From the NCBI GenBank assembly GCA_913056185.1, contig CAJXLV010000016.1:1-62419 (forward strand): DNA of 62,419 nucleotides, read 5' to 3'. The position numbers and the translations under genes are program-made. Shown here in pieces: positions 54,598-62,044 of the stretch. Source of the DNA: an uncultured Bacteroidota bacterium (GTDB taxonomy: Bacteria > Bacteroidota > Rhodothermia > Rhodothermales > Salinibacteraceae). The first letter of the stretch is position 1, and every line of letters starts with the position of its first letter. Below the pieces are notes generated by a model, which was not told the origin of the DNA, searched no databases, and saw only the letters and a list, made by a program, of their open reading frames with translations.

Positions 54598-55944
54598 ATG
54601 GACATTCCTTCAGTCCGTCGGCTCGCCAGCGCACGGATTCCTACCGTCGATGGGGAATTTGCGCTCTCTCTGTACGAAAACAGCCGCGATGACAAAGAGC
54701 ATTTGGCATTGGTCTGTGGAGAGGTGGAGGGGGAAGATGACGTGCTGGTGCGCGTGCACTCAGAATGCTTTACGGGAGATGTGCTGGGGTCGCTCCGGTG
54801 CGACTGCGGGGAGCAACTGAATACGTCGATGCGAAGGGTAGCGGAGGAAGGGCGCGGCATTATCTTGTACTTGCGACAGGAAGGGCGCGGCATTGGTTTG
54901 CTCAGCAAGCTCAAGGCGTACAACCTGCAGGATGAGGGCTACGACACAGTAGAGGCCAATCGCATCTTGGGGCACGGCGCGGACGAGCGCGACTATGCAA
55001 TCGCTGCGACCATTCTGGAAGACCTTGGCGTGTCTTCGGTGCGTCTGCTCACCAACAATCCGCAGAAGATAGAAAGCCTGGAGGCGCACGGCATCCAGAT
55101 TACGGAGCGTGAGCCCCTGGAACCACATGTCAATCGCCACAATGTGGACTATCTGCGGACCAAGGTGGACCGTATGCGTCACATTTTGGACCTTGGTCGC
55201 CAGAATGGCCATCACTCCAATGCGCACGACAGCTCACTGCAGGCGCTCCGGCAGCGCATGAGCCGCCACTACGATCATCACGAGACTCCGTTCGTCACTC
55301 TCACGTATGCCCAGAGCCTCGACGGCTCGATTGCGGCGCCCAGCGGCCGGCCGATGGCAATTAGCGGGGAGGCGTCGCTTCGCTTCACTCATACCCTGCG
55401 GGCTGTGCACGATGGCATTCTGGTGGGCATTGGGACGGTGCTCTCTGACGATCCGCGACTGAATGTGCGGCGGGGCGAGGAGGAGTCTCACCCGGTGCCC
55501 ATTGTCCTGGACTCTTCGCTCCGATTTCCCTCGGATGCGCGCCTCCTCACGTGCGACGGCCCGGATCCGCTTATTCTGACGGGGCCCGAGGCGAATGAGC
55601 GGCGGTGTTCGGCGCTGGAGGCCGAGGGGGCAGATGTGGTGGAACTGCCGTGCACCCCCGACCGCGGGATCTGCCTCGATGCGCTTCTTCACACTCTGGG
55701 CGATCGTGGCCTGGAAGGGGTGATGGTGGAGGGCGGGCAGCAGGTCCTCACCGCATTCCTGCGTGAGCAACAGGCACACCGGGTGATTGTCACAATATCC
55801 CCCATGTTTGTAGGTGGCACGTCGGCCGTTGAGGAGCTCGCCCTGGACGACGCGCACGATTTCCCGCGTCTCACCAACCTCCAGCAGCGCTGGTACGGGG
55901 AGGATTTGGTGCTGGAGGGGGATCCCGTCTGGCCAACGGACTAA
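54598..55944 (+). CDS. GTP cyclohydrolase II fused to a RibD-type reductase domain
   Basis: Residues 1-200 are GTP cyclohydrolase II. The zinc cysteines are Cys57, Cys68 and Cys70 in CFTGDVLGSLRCDCGEQL, then RGIILYLRQEGRGIGL and VRLLTNNPQKI. Residues from about 228 form a RibD C-terminal reductase (FVTLTYAQSLDGSIA, LRAVHDGILVGIGTVLSDDPRLNVR, VMVEGGQQVLTAFL). The cyclohydrolase opens GTP to diaminopyrimidine; the reductase would reduce its ribose to ribitol. No DHBP synthase and no deaminase domain is present, so it is not a usual ribBA or ribD. It begins a run of four plus-strand genes with gaps of 45-65 bp, whose products suggest a GTP-derived pathway other than plain riboflavin synthesis. 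The start at 54598 is chosen by homology. It could serve riboflavin synthesis too. Confidence 0.9.
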   Translation: MDIPSVRRLASARIPTVDGEFALSLYENSRDDKEHLALVCGEVEGEDDVLVRVHSECFTGDVLGSLRCDCGEQLNTSMRRVAEEGRGIILYLRQEGRGIGLLSKLKAYNLQDEGYDTVEANRILGHGADERDYAIAATILEDLGVSSVRLLTNNPQKIESLEAHGIQITEREPLEPHVNRHNVDYLRTKVDRMRHILDLGRQNGHHSNAHDSSLQALRQRMSRHYDHHETPFVTLTYAQSLDGSIAAPSGRPMAISGEASLRFTHTLRAVHDGILVGIGTVLSDDPRLNVRRGEEESHPVPIVLDSSLRFPSDARLLTCDGPDPLILTGPEANERRCSALEAEGADVVELPCTPDRGICLDALLHTLGDRGLEGVMVEGGQQVLTAFLREQQAHRVIVTISPMFVGGTSAVEELALDDAHDFPRLTNLQQRWYGEDLVLEGDPVWPTD

Positions 55945-55990
55945 CGACATTCGTTCGCCCTTCTCCTACGTGTACTGTCTCTCCTCTGCC

Positions 55991-57004
55991 GTGTCGACTC
56001 GTCAACGCATACAGTTTGCGGCGCCCGGACGGGTGGAGGTGCGTACGGAGCCACGGCCGGCTCCTGCAGACAGCGAGGTGCGGGTGCGCACGCGGTACTC
56101 GGCTGTGAGCCCGGGCACTGAGCGGCTGGTCTACGAGGGCAATGTGCCTCGCGGGCTGAGCGCCGATGCCTCCATCGATGCGCTGGAGGGCGATTTCTCG
56201 TACCCTCTCTCGTACGGCTACGCGTGCGTGGGAACGGTGGAGGCGGTAGGGGCGGCGGTGTCGTCCGACTGGAAAGGGGCGTCGGTCTTCGCTTTCCACC
56301 CGCATGCTTCTCATTTCGTTGCCGCACCGGACGCCCTGCTGCGCCTCCCCGAAGAGACGCCTCTCCGGGACGCGGTGCTTATTCCGTCGCTGGAAACCGC
56401 CGTCACGCTTGTGATGGACGGCCATCCGTTGCCGGGGGCCTCGGTTGTGGTGTTTGGGCAGGGCGTGGTGGGGTTGCTGACCACGGCGCTGCTCACGCGC
56501 CGGCCATTGCTTTCGGTAACGGCCGTGGAGCCGGTGGCGGAACGCCGGGCGCTGGCGGCGTCGATGGGGGCTCGTGCTGTGGCTTCGGCCGACGCGCTGA
56601 ACCGCAATGAGGAAACCGCCAGTGCAGCCCCGGAGCGGGCAGATCTCGTGTACGAGCTTACCGGTACGCCTGCCGTTTTGGACGAGGCGGTGGCCCAGAC
56701 AGGGTACAGCGGCCGACTGGTGGTGGGGTCTTGGTACGGCACCAAACGGGCACCGCTGGATCTCGGGGGGCATTTTCATCGCTCCCGTATGCAGATCGTC
56801 TCCAGCCAGGTCAGTACGATTGCGCCACGGCACCGCGGACGCTGGACCAAAGAGCGCCGCCTGGGAGTGGTGGTCGATGCTCTCTCGGAGGTTCAGCCAG
56901 GCCGTCTGATCTCTGATGAATGGGCTCTCCAGGATGCACCGGCCCTCTATGAGAAGTTGGCGGAGGGAACGTCGATGCTCCAACCTATTTTTGCCTACGA
57001 CTGA
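55991..57004 (+). CDS. Medium-chain dehydrogenase lacking the usual zinc-site signature
   Basis: The 337-residue protein begins at GTG 55991 (RQRIQFAAPGRVEVRTEP). The N-terminal GroES-like domain and the Rossmann domain (VVVFGQGVVGLLTTALL, then DLVYELTGTPAVLDEAV) are typical of the MDR superfamily. The usual catalytic-zinc GHE motif reads YGYACVGTVEAVG, and the four structural cysteines are absent, so it probably lacks zinc or uses different ligands. Automated pipelines often call this group 'zinc-binding alcohol dehydrogenase'. The late segment GHFHRSRMQIVSSQVSTIAPRHRGRW is distinctive, and I recall it from genes adjacent to PTPS-like genes. It is placed between the cyclohydrolase fusion and the PTPS-like gene, so it likely acts on a pathway intermediate with NAD(P)H. 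A start upstream inside the fusion gene is unlikely. Confidence 0.8.
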   Translation: MSTRQRIQFAAPGRVEVRTEPRPAPADSEVRVRTRYSAVSPGTERLVYEGNVPRGLSADASIDALEGDFSYPLSYGYACVGTVEAVGAAVSSDWKGASVFAFHPHASHFVAAPDALLRLPEETPLRDAVLIPSLETAVTLVMDGHPLPGASVVVFGQGVVGLLTTALLTRRPLLSVTAVEPVAERRALAASMGARAVASADALNRNEETASAAPERADLVYELTGTPAVLDEAVAQTGYSGRLVVGSWYGTKRAPLDLGGHFHRSRMQIVSSQVSTIAPRHRGRWTKERRLGVVVDALSEVQPGRLISDEWALQDAPALYEKLAEGTSMLQPIFAYD

Positions 57005-57067
57005 CGGCTTGCACGCTCCTCCTCCGCTGCGTCCCTGCTCTTTTTCCCCAAACCCTTTGCCCTCCAG

Positions 57068-57439
57068 ATGTACGAGTTGATGGTCCGCCGCGATTTTGTC
57101 GCACAGCACTTCCTCACGGTTCCCAATTGCGGCCCGGAGAATGAGTGGCACTCTCATCACTTCGAGGTGGAGGTCCTGCTGGAGGGGCGGGAGCTGACCG
57201 AGCACGGATACCTGGTCGACATCACAGAGGTGGAGGCGGCGCTGGACGGCATTGTGGACCGCTATCGAGACGCGACGCTGAACGACCTGCCGGAGTTTGA
57301 CGGCTTGAATCCCAGCATCGAGCATTTTGCCCGCATCGTGTGCACGTCGCTTCAGGATCGCCTTTTGGCCGGGGCACTGGAGTCGATCACGGTAAAGATC
57401 TGGGAGGACGAGGACGCCTGGGCGTCATACTCGCTATAG
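57068..57439 (+). CDS. 6-pyruvoyl-tetrahydropterin synthase/QueD-like protein
   Basis: The 123-residue protein has the T-fold layout of the PTPS/QueD family. The zinc ligands are His14 (VAQHFLT), His28 and His30 (EWHSHHFEVEVLLEG), and Cys21 (NCGPENEWHSHH) may be the catalytic Cys. HGYLVDITEVEAALDGIV and the acid near the end (VKIWEDEDAWASY) also match. Such enzymes eliminate triphosphate from dihydroneopterin triphosphate or make 6-carboxytetrahydropterin. The usual NPTSEN-type motif reads NPSIEHFARI, so the substrate may differ from queuosine precursors. No other que genes (queC, queE) are nearby. Genes on either side are the dehydrogenase and a methyltransferase. Confidence 0.85.
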   Translation: MYELMVRRDFVAQHFLTVPNCGPENEWHSHHFEVEVLLEGRELTEHGYLVDITEVEAALDGIVDRYRDATLNDLPEFDGLNPSIEHFARIVCTSLQDRLLAGALESITVKIWEDEDAWASYSL

Positions 57440-57484
57440 TCTCGAACGTCTTGTTTCCATCGGTTGCACCCGCTGCCTGCCCCT

Positions 57485-58369
57485 GTGTCTACTCCTGATA
57501 CGTACAGCTATCCGCGCTACCTCGCGGCAAAGAAGACGGTCGATGCGCGGGCGCTCAACACATATGTCTGGCGCCGTTTTCTGGACCGGTTGGCCGCGCG
57601 CGGGGAGGCGCTTCGTGTGCTGGAGGTGGGAGGGGGCGTCGGTGCTACAGCTGAGCGGCTGATCGCTGCGCTGGAGTCCCGGGCAGTGGCGGAGGTGGCG
57701 TACACGCTCGTTGATCTCACCGAGGAAAACCTCCAGGCCGCTGCGTCTGCGCTGCACAGCTGGGCAAACGAGCGTGGGTATGCGGTCACGGGCCGCGGAC
57801 TGCAGCAGGAATGGCACAGTGAGGCGCTTTCGGTCTCTTTGCGTCTGGTACACGCCGACCTCCACAACGTGACGACCGATGCGCCCTGCGACGCCCTCAT
57901 TGGCCAGGCCGTGTTTGATTTGCTGGATGTCCCCGCGGCGCTGGAGGCGCTCCGTCCCTCTGTCCACGCCGATGGGCTCTGGTACCTCCCAATTCACTTT
58001 GACGGGGTCACGGCGTTTGAGCCCCGGATGGATGGGGCGCTGGATGCGACGATTGCGCGTCTCTATCACGAAAGCATGGGCGACGGTGTGCACAGCGGGC
58101 GCCGCCTGCTTACGCAGCTCCCCGCGGCCGGTGCCGACATTGTGGCTGCAGGCGGATCGGACTGGGTGGTGCACCCTACGGCCGACGGATACCCCGGCGC
58201 GGAGGACTATTTTCTGCATCACATCCTTCATTTCGTAGAGACAGAGCTGACGGGACATCCAGCCCTCTCCGACGAGGCGCTTGCCGAGTGGTCGGAGATG
58301 CGTCATCAGCAGGTGGAGCGTGGTGTGCTCGTTTATGTCGCCCACCAGCTGGATGTGCTTGCTGTGTAG
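57485..58369 (+). CDS. SAM-dependent methyltransferase of the PTPS-linked cluster
   Basis: The 294-residue protein begins at GTG 57485 (STPDTYSYPRYLAAKKTVDARALN) and contains SAM motif I LRVLEVGGGVGATAERLI, an acidic motif YTLVDLTEENLQAA and DALIGQAVFDLLDV. The rest is a substrate-binding lid of an unrecognised type (LWYLPIHFDGVTAFEPRMDGALD, DWVVHPTADGYPGAEDYFLHHILHFVE). The TTG at 57464 is an alternative start. The spacing to the upstream PTPS-like gene is 45 bp, so it is probably co-transcribed, and it likely methylates the product of that pathway. Small-molecule methyltransferase is the best guess; a DNA or RNA target is unlikely given the lack of binding domains. Confidence 0.8.
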   Translation: MSTPDTYSYPRYLAAKKTVDARALNTYVWRRFLDRLAARGEALRVLEVGGGVGATAERLIAALESRAVAEVAYTLVDLTEENLQAAASALHSWANERGYAVTGRGLQQEWHSEALSVSLRLVHADLHNVTTDAPCDALIGQAVFDLLDVPAALEALRPSVHADGLWYLPIHFDGVTAFEPRMDGALDATIARLYHESMGDGVHSGRRLLTQLPAAGADIVAAGGSDWVVHPTADGYPGAEDYFLHHILHFVETELTGHPALSDEALAEWSEMRHQQVERGVLVYVAHQLDVLAV

Positions 58370-58392
58370 CCTGCGCTGATGCAACGCTGCGG

Positions 58393-59511
58393 CTATCCGT
58401 TAAAGTCAGGGGCCTCATCCACGTAGTACGACGAGGACTTCCCGGGCTGGGCATGGAGGTAGGTCTTCGTGGTCTCGATGTTTTCGTGCCCGAGGGTTTC
58501 TCGTACCAGCTCCAGGTCTGCGCCTTTCTGCAGTGCGTGGGAGGCATGGGCGTGGCGAAACCAGTGGGGCGAGACCTTGGAGGTCATGATGGGGGCGCCG
58601 TCCTCGTCGCGCTTTACAGCACCGCTTGCATCCGTCTGTTGTGTCTGCTTTACGCTCGCCCGGATGGCTGCTTGTTTGACCACCCGCCAGATTTGCGTGC
58701 GGGAGAGCGCGCCTCCTTTTTGCGACCGAAAGACGGGATCCTCTGGGTCTCCGTGGCCGGCTGCCACCTCTTCAGTCTTCAGTCGACGTATCAGGGCCCA
58801 GACTTTGCTGTAAAGCGTTACGGCCCGTGTCTTTTTTCCTTTCCCAAAAAACGTAACCTGACCGCCGGGTTGTCCATCGGGGCCCTTCAAATCTGGACGA
58901 TTCTTGAGGTCCGCCCACCGGAGTCCGACCAGATCCGACACCCGACCGCCGGAAGCGTAAAACATCCGAAGCAGGACATGATTGCGGAGATTTGTTTCGT
59001 CACGTAGGATGGCCCACAGGTCGGCCTCTGACAAAATCCGCTGGGCGCGGTCGTTTCGGACTGCTGGAGTGCTGAGGGCCGCGCCGACATTGTGGGCAAA
59101 ATAGCGCAGTGTAGTGCCGAAGGTAAAGAGGCTCTTGACCGCCGATAATTTGCGCTTCCGAGACGACGGCGCGTAGTCTTGATCGGCAAGGTGGGCGCGA
59201 TATTCCTGCAGGTGTCCAAGGGTAATGTACCGCAGGGGAAGGTCTACGACATTGAGGAATTGCTCGATGTCGCGTGCGTATGCGCTCTGGGTGTTTGCGC
59301 TCTTTTCTGCGAGCCAGCGCTGGATAAGGACGTGATCGGACGCAATGGGACACTCCGCATCGCTGGGGGCATTGTACGGGAGGTGCTGCTGGTCGCGCCG
59401 AGTCGCCAGGTAGTCAGGAGGTGCGTCGTCCACGCTCGATTTGGGAGTGGGTTCGGGGGAAGACGTCGATGAAGGGAGAGCATTGGAGGACTCCGAAGAG
59501 GAATTGCTCAC
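58393..59511 (-). CDS. Tyrosine recombinase (XerC/XerD-type integrase), intact active site
   Basis: The 372-residue protein starts at GTG 59511 (an ATG at 59571 would overlap the palindrome described separately). The N-terminal 60 residues are a low-complexity Ser/Pro-rich tail. A SAM-like DNA-binding domain follows (LIQRWLAEKSANTQSAYARDIEQFL). The catalytic domain has Arg190 (FYASGGRVSDL), a Lys in FFGKGKKTR, His316 and Arg319 (SPHWFRHAHAS), His342 (TLGHENIETTKTY) and the nucleophile Tyr351 (TYLHA). All six residues are there. It should cleave and rejoin DNA at a specific site. It lies downstream of a second recombinase on the same strand, with a dif-like palindrome between the two. An element-borne integrase is another possibility. 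Confidence 0.9.
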   Translation of the reverse strand: MSNSSSESSNALPSSTSSPEPTPKSSVDDAPPDYLATRRDQQHLPYNAPSDAECPIASDHVLIQRWLAEKSANTQSAYARDIEQFLNVVDLPLRYITLGHLQEYRAHLADQDYAPSSRKRKLSAVKSLFTFGTTLRYFAHNVGAALSTPAVRNDRAQRILSEADLWAILRDETNLRNHVLLRMFYASGGRVSDLVGLRWADLKNRPDLKGPDGQPGGQVTFFGKGKKTRAVTLYSKVWALIRRLKTEEVAAGHGDPEDPVFRSQKGGALSRTQIWRVVKQAAIRASVKQTQQTDASGAVKRDEDGAPIMTSKVSPHWFRHAHASHALQKGADLELVRETLGHENIETTKTYLHAQPGKSSSYYVDEAPDFNG

Positions 59512-59570
59512 GAGAAAAGGCAGGAAGACCCGGAAGACAGTACGAGAGACAAAGAAACGGACGTCCTCCA

Positions 59571-59604
59571 AAAACGCAACATAACGCCGATTATGTTGCG
59601 TTTT
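59571..59604. other. Perfect 14-6-14 palindrome resembling a XerCD/dif recombination site
   Basis: AAAACGCAACATAA (59571-59584) and TTATGTTGCGTTTT (59591-59604) are perfect inverted arms around the spacer CGCCGA. Arm length, 6-base spacer and the inner CATAA/TTATG bases match the plan of dif sites, where XerC and XerD each bind one arm; the right arm shares TTATGTT with E. coli dif. It lies between two tyrosine recombinase genes. A bidirectional terminator is the main alternative, because the outer bases are A4 and T4. Confidence 0.5.
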
Positions 59605-59634
59605 GCAAAAGGGCGTTTTTGCCGGGGCGGCACG

Positions 59635-60534
59635 TCAATCGGCCGGCGGATCCAGCTGGATGTAGGACGCAGCACCGTTGCTAAGCGTCCCGGCGGTCTC
59701 TGCATTCTGGTGTATGCGGGCAGCCGCCGACGCACTGGAAAACCGACCATGTGCCTGGACCTGTGCAAGGTCCGCGCCGCCGTCCAGCGCAAGCCGCAGC
59801 CCTGCCTGGCGGAGTGCATCAATCGTAACGCCCCCAATCCCAGCGTGCCGGGCGACCCGCCGCACGGCCTTATAAACGCCATCTGGCGTGAGTGGCGCGC
59901 CAGCGTTCTGTCGGCTGACGGACCGCCACAGGGGCCCTTGAGTAATGTCCTGTTCTTCTTGCAGAGCCTCGATCGTGTCGACGACCGTCTTGGGAATCTG
60001 CACGTACTGCCCCGTTGCGTCATCCGGGAGATCCAGCACCCAGGCCCGACCGAGCGGCCGAATGTTCTGTACCCGCAGCGCAGCCACTTCTCGGCGCCGC
60101 AACGCCCCAAACACGATCGTGGTGATGAGGGCTCGGTCGCGGAGCCCAGTACGGGGCATTGCCGTGGTCGCTTCCAAGAGCTGCTGGATCTGCTCACGAC
60201 CGAGGGCGTCCGGGGCATCGTTATCGGAGTCCGGCGACAATGGAGACACCGAGGGGTGGCGTGCCGGATTGTGTGGCAGCGAACCCGACGCCACCAGCCA
60301 GTCGAAAAACGCCCGCAGGGCCGAAAGGCGCCGTCGTTGGGTCGACAGCGACTTTCCGCGACGGCGCATCCCTCGGACAAACGCCTGGATGCCCGACGCC
60401 TCAGCCAGTTGAACCTCCGCGTGCCCCACCACACTATTTTCGAAAAAGCGCCGGAGATCGGTGCGGTAGGCCCGACGGGTATGGTTCGAGGAAAGGGTTT
60501 TTACGAAGCGGTCAATCAGGTCTGGTTCATCCAT
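59635..60534 (-). CDS. Tyrosine recombinase-like protein with degenerate active site
   Basis: The 299-residue protein has the XerC/D domain plan: an N-terminal SAM-like domain (SSNHTRRAYRTDLRRFFENS, STQRRRLSALRAFFDWLVASG) and a C-terminal catalytic fold (LRDRALITTIVFGALRRREVAALRVQNI). The first catalytic Arg (about Arg146) is kept. In the second box the usual HxLRH reads TIDALRQAG, so His is replaced by Asp239 while Arg242 remains. The GH motif reads AHGRFSS, and at the position of the nucleophilic Tyr (Y in YxH) there is Arg273 (ARIHQN). It is therefore probably unable to cleave DNA and may act as a partner, architectural or regulatory protein. A Tyr at 291 is 18 residues further on and is unlikely to replace it. 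It is transcribed first, before the intact recombinase. Confidence 0.8.
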   Translation of the reverse strand: MDEPDLIDRFVKTLSSNHTRRAYRTDLRRFFENSVVGHAEVQLAEASGIQAFVRGMRRRGKSLSTQRRRLSALRAFFDWLVASGSLPHNPARHPSVSPLSPDSDNDAPDALGREQIQQLLEATTAMPRTGLRDRALITTIVFGALRRREVAALRVQNIRPLGRAWVLDLPDDATGQYVQIPKTVVDTIEALQEEQDITQGPLWRSVSRQNAGAPLTPDGVYKAVRRVARHAGIGGVTIDALRQAGLRLALDGGADLAQVQAHGRFSSASAAARIHQNAETAGTLSNGAASYIQLDPPAD

Positions 60535-60537
60535 GAC

Positions 60538-60607
60538 TATTGATAAATTACATTATCGATATGCGGTGGGACGCGGGGCCTGGATGTGCTTGATATATTA
60601 ATTTATC
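60538..60607. promoter_or_regulatory. AT-rich palindromes upstream of the recombinase pair
   Basis: TATTGATAA (60538-60546) and TTATCGATA (60553-60561) are inverted arms with one mismatch around ATTACA. The core ATAA-N6-TTAT is the same as in the 59571-59604 palindrome. GATATATTAATTTATC (60592-60607) is a second near-perfect palindrome. They lie just upstream of the recombinase start codon (60534) and probably include the promoter and protein-binding sites. Confidence 0.45.
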
Positions 60608-60732
60608 CGCAGTTAAAGAGAGAAAAGGTTTGTCCTTGGTTCAAAACACAGTTGGCACTGGGCCGCCGCCCCGTCCCCCCCATGCCTCCTTCGGGACCTC
60701 CTCCTTCGGGGCGGTGCCCGATCCGGCCTTTC

Positions 60733-61950
60733 CTATCCCGTCTCCGAAGCCGTCACGTCCGCGGGGTATCGAAACGTCGCGGCCACATCGCGCCCTCCTG
60801 GCATGTCCTCCGGCGGAAGCACGTGGACCGTTGCGCCGTTCAGGTACGACTGCAGCGCCGCATAATTCAAGAGATCCCCGTCCCCAGGCTGTTGCGATTC
60901 GTGGACGGATACAGTGTTCGTGTCCGCGTCAAACCGTCCCCAACGGTACTGCCCTTGGGGCACGAAGAGCGTCTCAACCCGCCCGTACGCACAGGCCGGG
61001 ATAATTTCGTGGAAGTCATCCGAGGCCAGCTCCCTGTTTTCAAAGTAAAGGTCTTCAAACCGCTCCAGTTCATCCGCCAGCGTTTTTGCCAGTACCGTGC
61101 GCACCACGCCCCACCCCTTCTCGTGCAGCTCCGCACGGTCCAAGTGCTCAGGATTGCCCGACACCAGGTCGTGATCCACGAGGTGCGGATAGCTGTTCAC
61201 TGATTCGTAAATGGGCAAGTACTCGGAGACCCCCGCGAGCACAAGCGGCACGTCCTCGTCCCCGATGTAGTCGACCACACTCTCATTGATGCGGCGAAAG
61301 AAGCGTTTGATTTGATCTTGCGGTTCCCGACTTTGGTCCTCCGACGAGCCGTGTCCGTGTCGCTTTTGATCCGAGCCGCGCCCGCCGGCCGAGGGAGACG
61401 CCTGGCGCTGGGTGTGCGACTGCAGGCCCTGCTCCGGCGGCTCCTCGTACTGCTGCACCGCCGAGACAATGTCGGACGGAATTTCGGCCGCTTCCACCTC
61501 ACTGATGGCCTGGTCGCTGCCCTGGTACAGCCGCACGTCATTCTGGCTCAGCGCCAGGAGGTAATAGCGACGGTTTGCGGCAATCAGCGGGAACAGCGGC
61601 TTCAGGTGGAACCGATTCTCCACGATCGCCACATCATCGAAGGACAGGGGCAATCGGTAGGCATGAAACGATTCCGGCGTAGTGAACACCGCAAGCCCTT
61701 CGCTCAGGCCGCGCCAAAAGCCAGGACGGTCGAGCAGCCGGCGGCCCTCTTCCAAGAGGGCATCGATCTCGGACGCCGGCACGTCTTGCTCGCGGAGCTG
61801 GTCCCGCGCTTCCCGGAGCAAGTTTTTAAAGCGCGTCGGGTTTTGTGACCAGTCGGACCGAAACCGGTGCGTGGGCATGAAGATGGAGATGCAAAGATCG
61901 TCCTGCAGCGCTGCGAGGCGTTGGAGTTCTTCGCGGTTGAAGAGGTCCAT
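60733..61950 (-). CDS. baeRF-like protein (bacterial relative of archaeo-eukaryotic release factor eRF1)
   Basis: The 405-residue protein begins MDLFNREELQRLAALQDDLCISIFMPTHR and contains RYYLLALSQNDVRLYQGSD, VVDYIGDEDVPLVLAGVSEYLPIYESVNSYPHL and a final LNGATVHVLPPEDMPGGRDVAATFRYP. This order is that of the baeRF families described by comparative genomics as relatives of eRF1 and Pelota, which are thought to act on ribosomes or in stress and conflict settings. No GGQ tripeptide is visible, so peptide release in the eRF1 manner is not evident; the central segment is instead a polar His/Gln/Gly-rich linker (RQASPSAGGRGSDQKRHGHGSS). The protein is acidic and lacks a signal peptide. It is transcribed toward the recombinases' upstream region, with 171 bp between. 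Confidence 0.7.
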   Translation of the reverse strand: MDLFNREELQRLAALQDDLCISIFMPTHRFRSDWSQNPTRFKNLLREARDQLREQDVPASEIDALLEEGRRLLDRPGFWRGLSEGLAVFTTPESFHAYRLPLSFDDVAIVENRFHLKPLFPLIAANRRYYLLALSQNDVRLYQGSDQAISEVEAAEIPSDIVSAVQQYEEPPEQGLQSHTQRQASPSAGGRGSDQKRHGHGSSEDQSREPQDQIKRFFRRINESVVDYIGDEDVPLVLAGVSEYLPIYESVNSYPHLVDHDLVSGNPEHLDRAELHEKGWGVVRTVLAKTLADELERFEDLYFENRELASDDFHEIIPACAYGRVETLFVPQGQYRWGRFDADTNTVSVHESQQPGDGDLLNYAALQSYLNGATVHVLPPEDMPGGRDVAATFRYPADVTASETG

Positions 61951-62044
61951 AACGAAAGGGGAGGTACGGATGAAACAGACAACGGGAGTGCTGCGGAGAA
62001 GTCATCACCGCACTACGGCCGTGCACTGCGGCCGCGCTTTCCGT

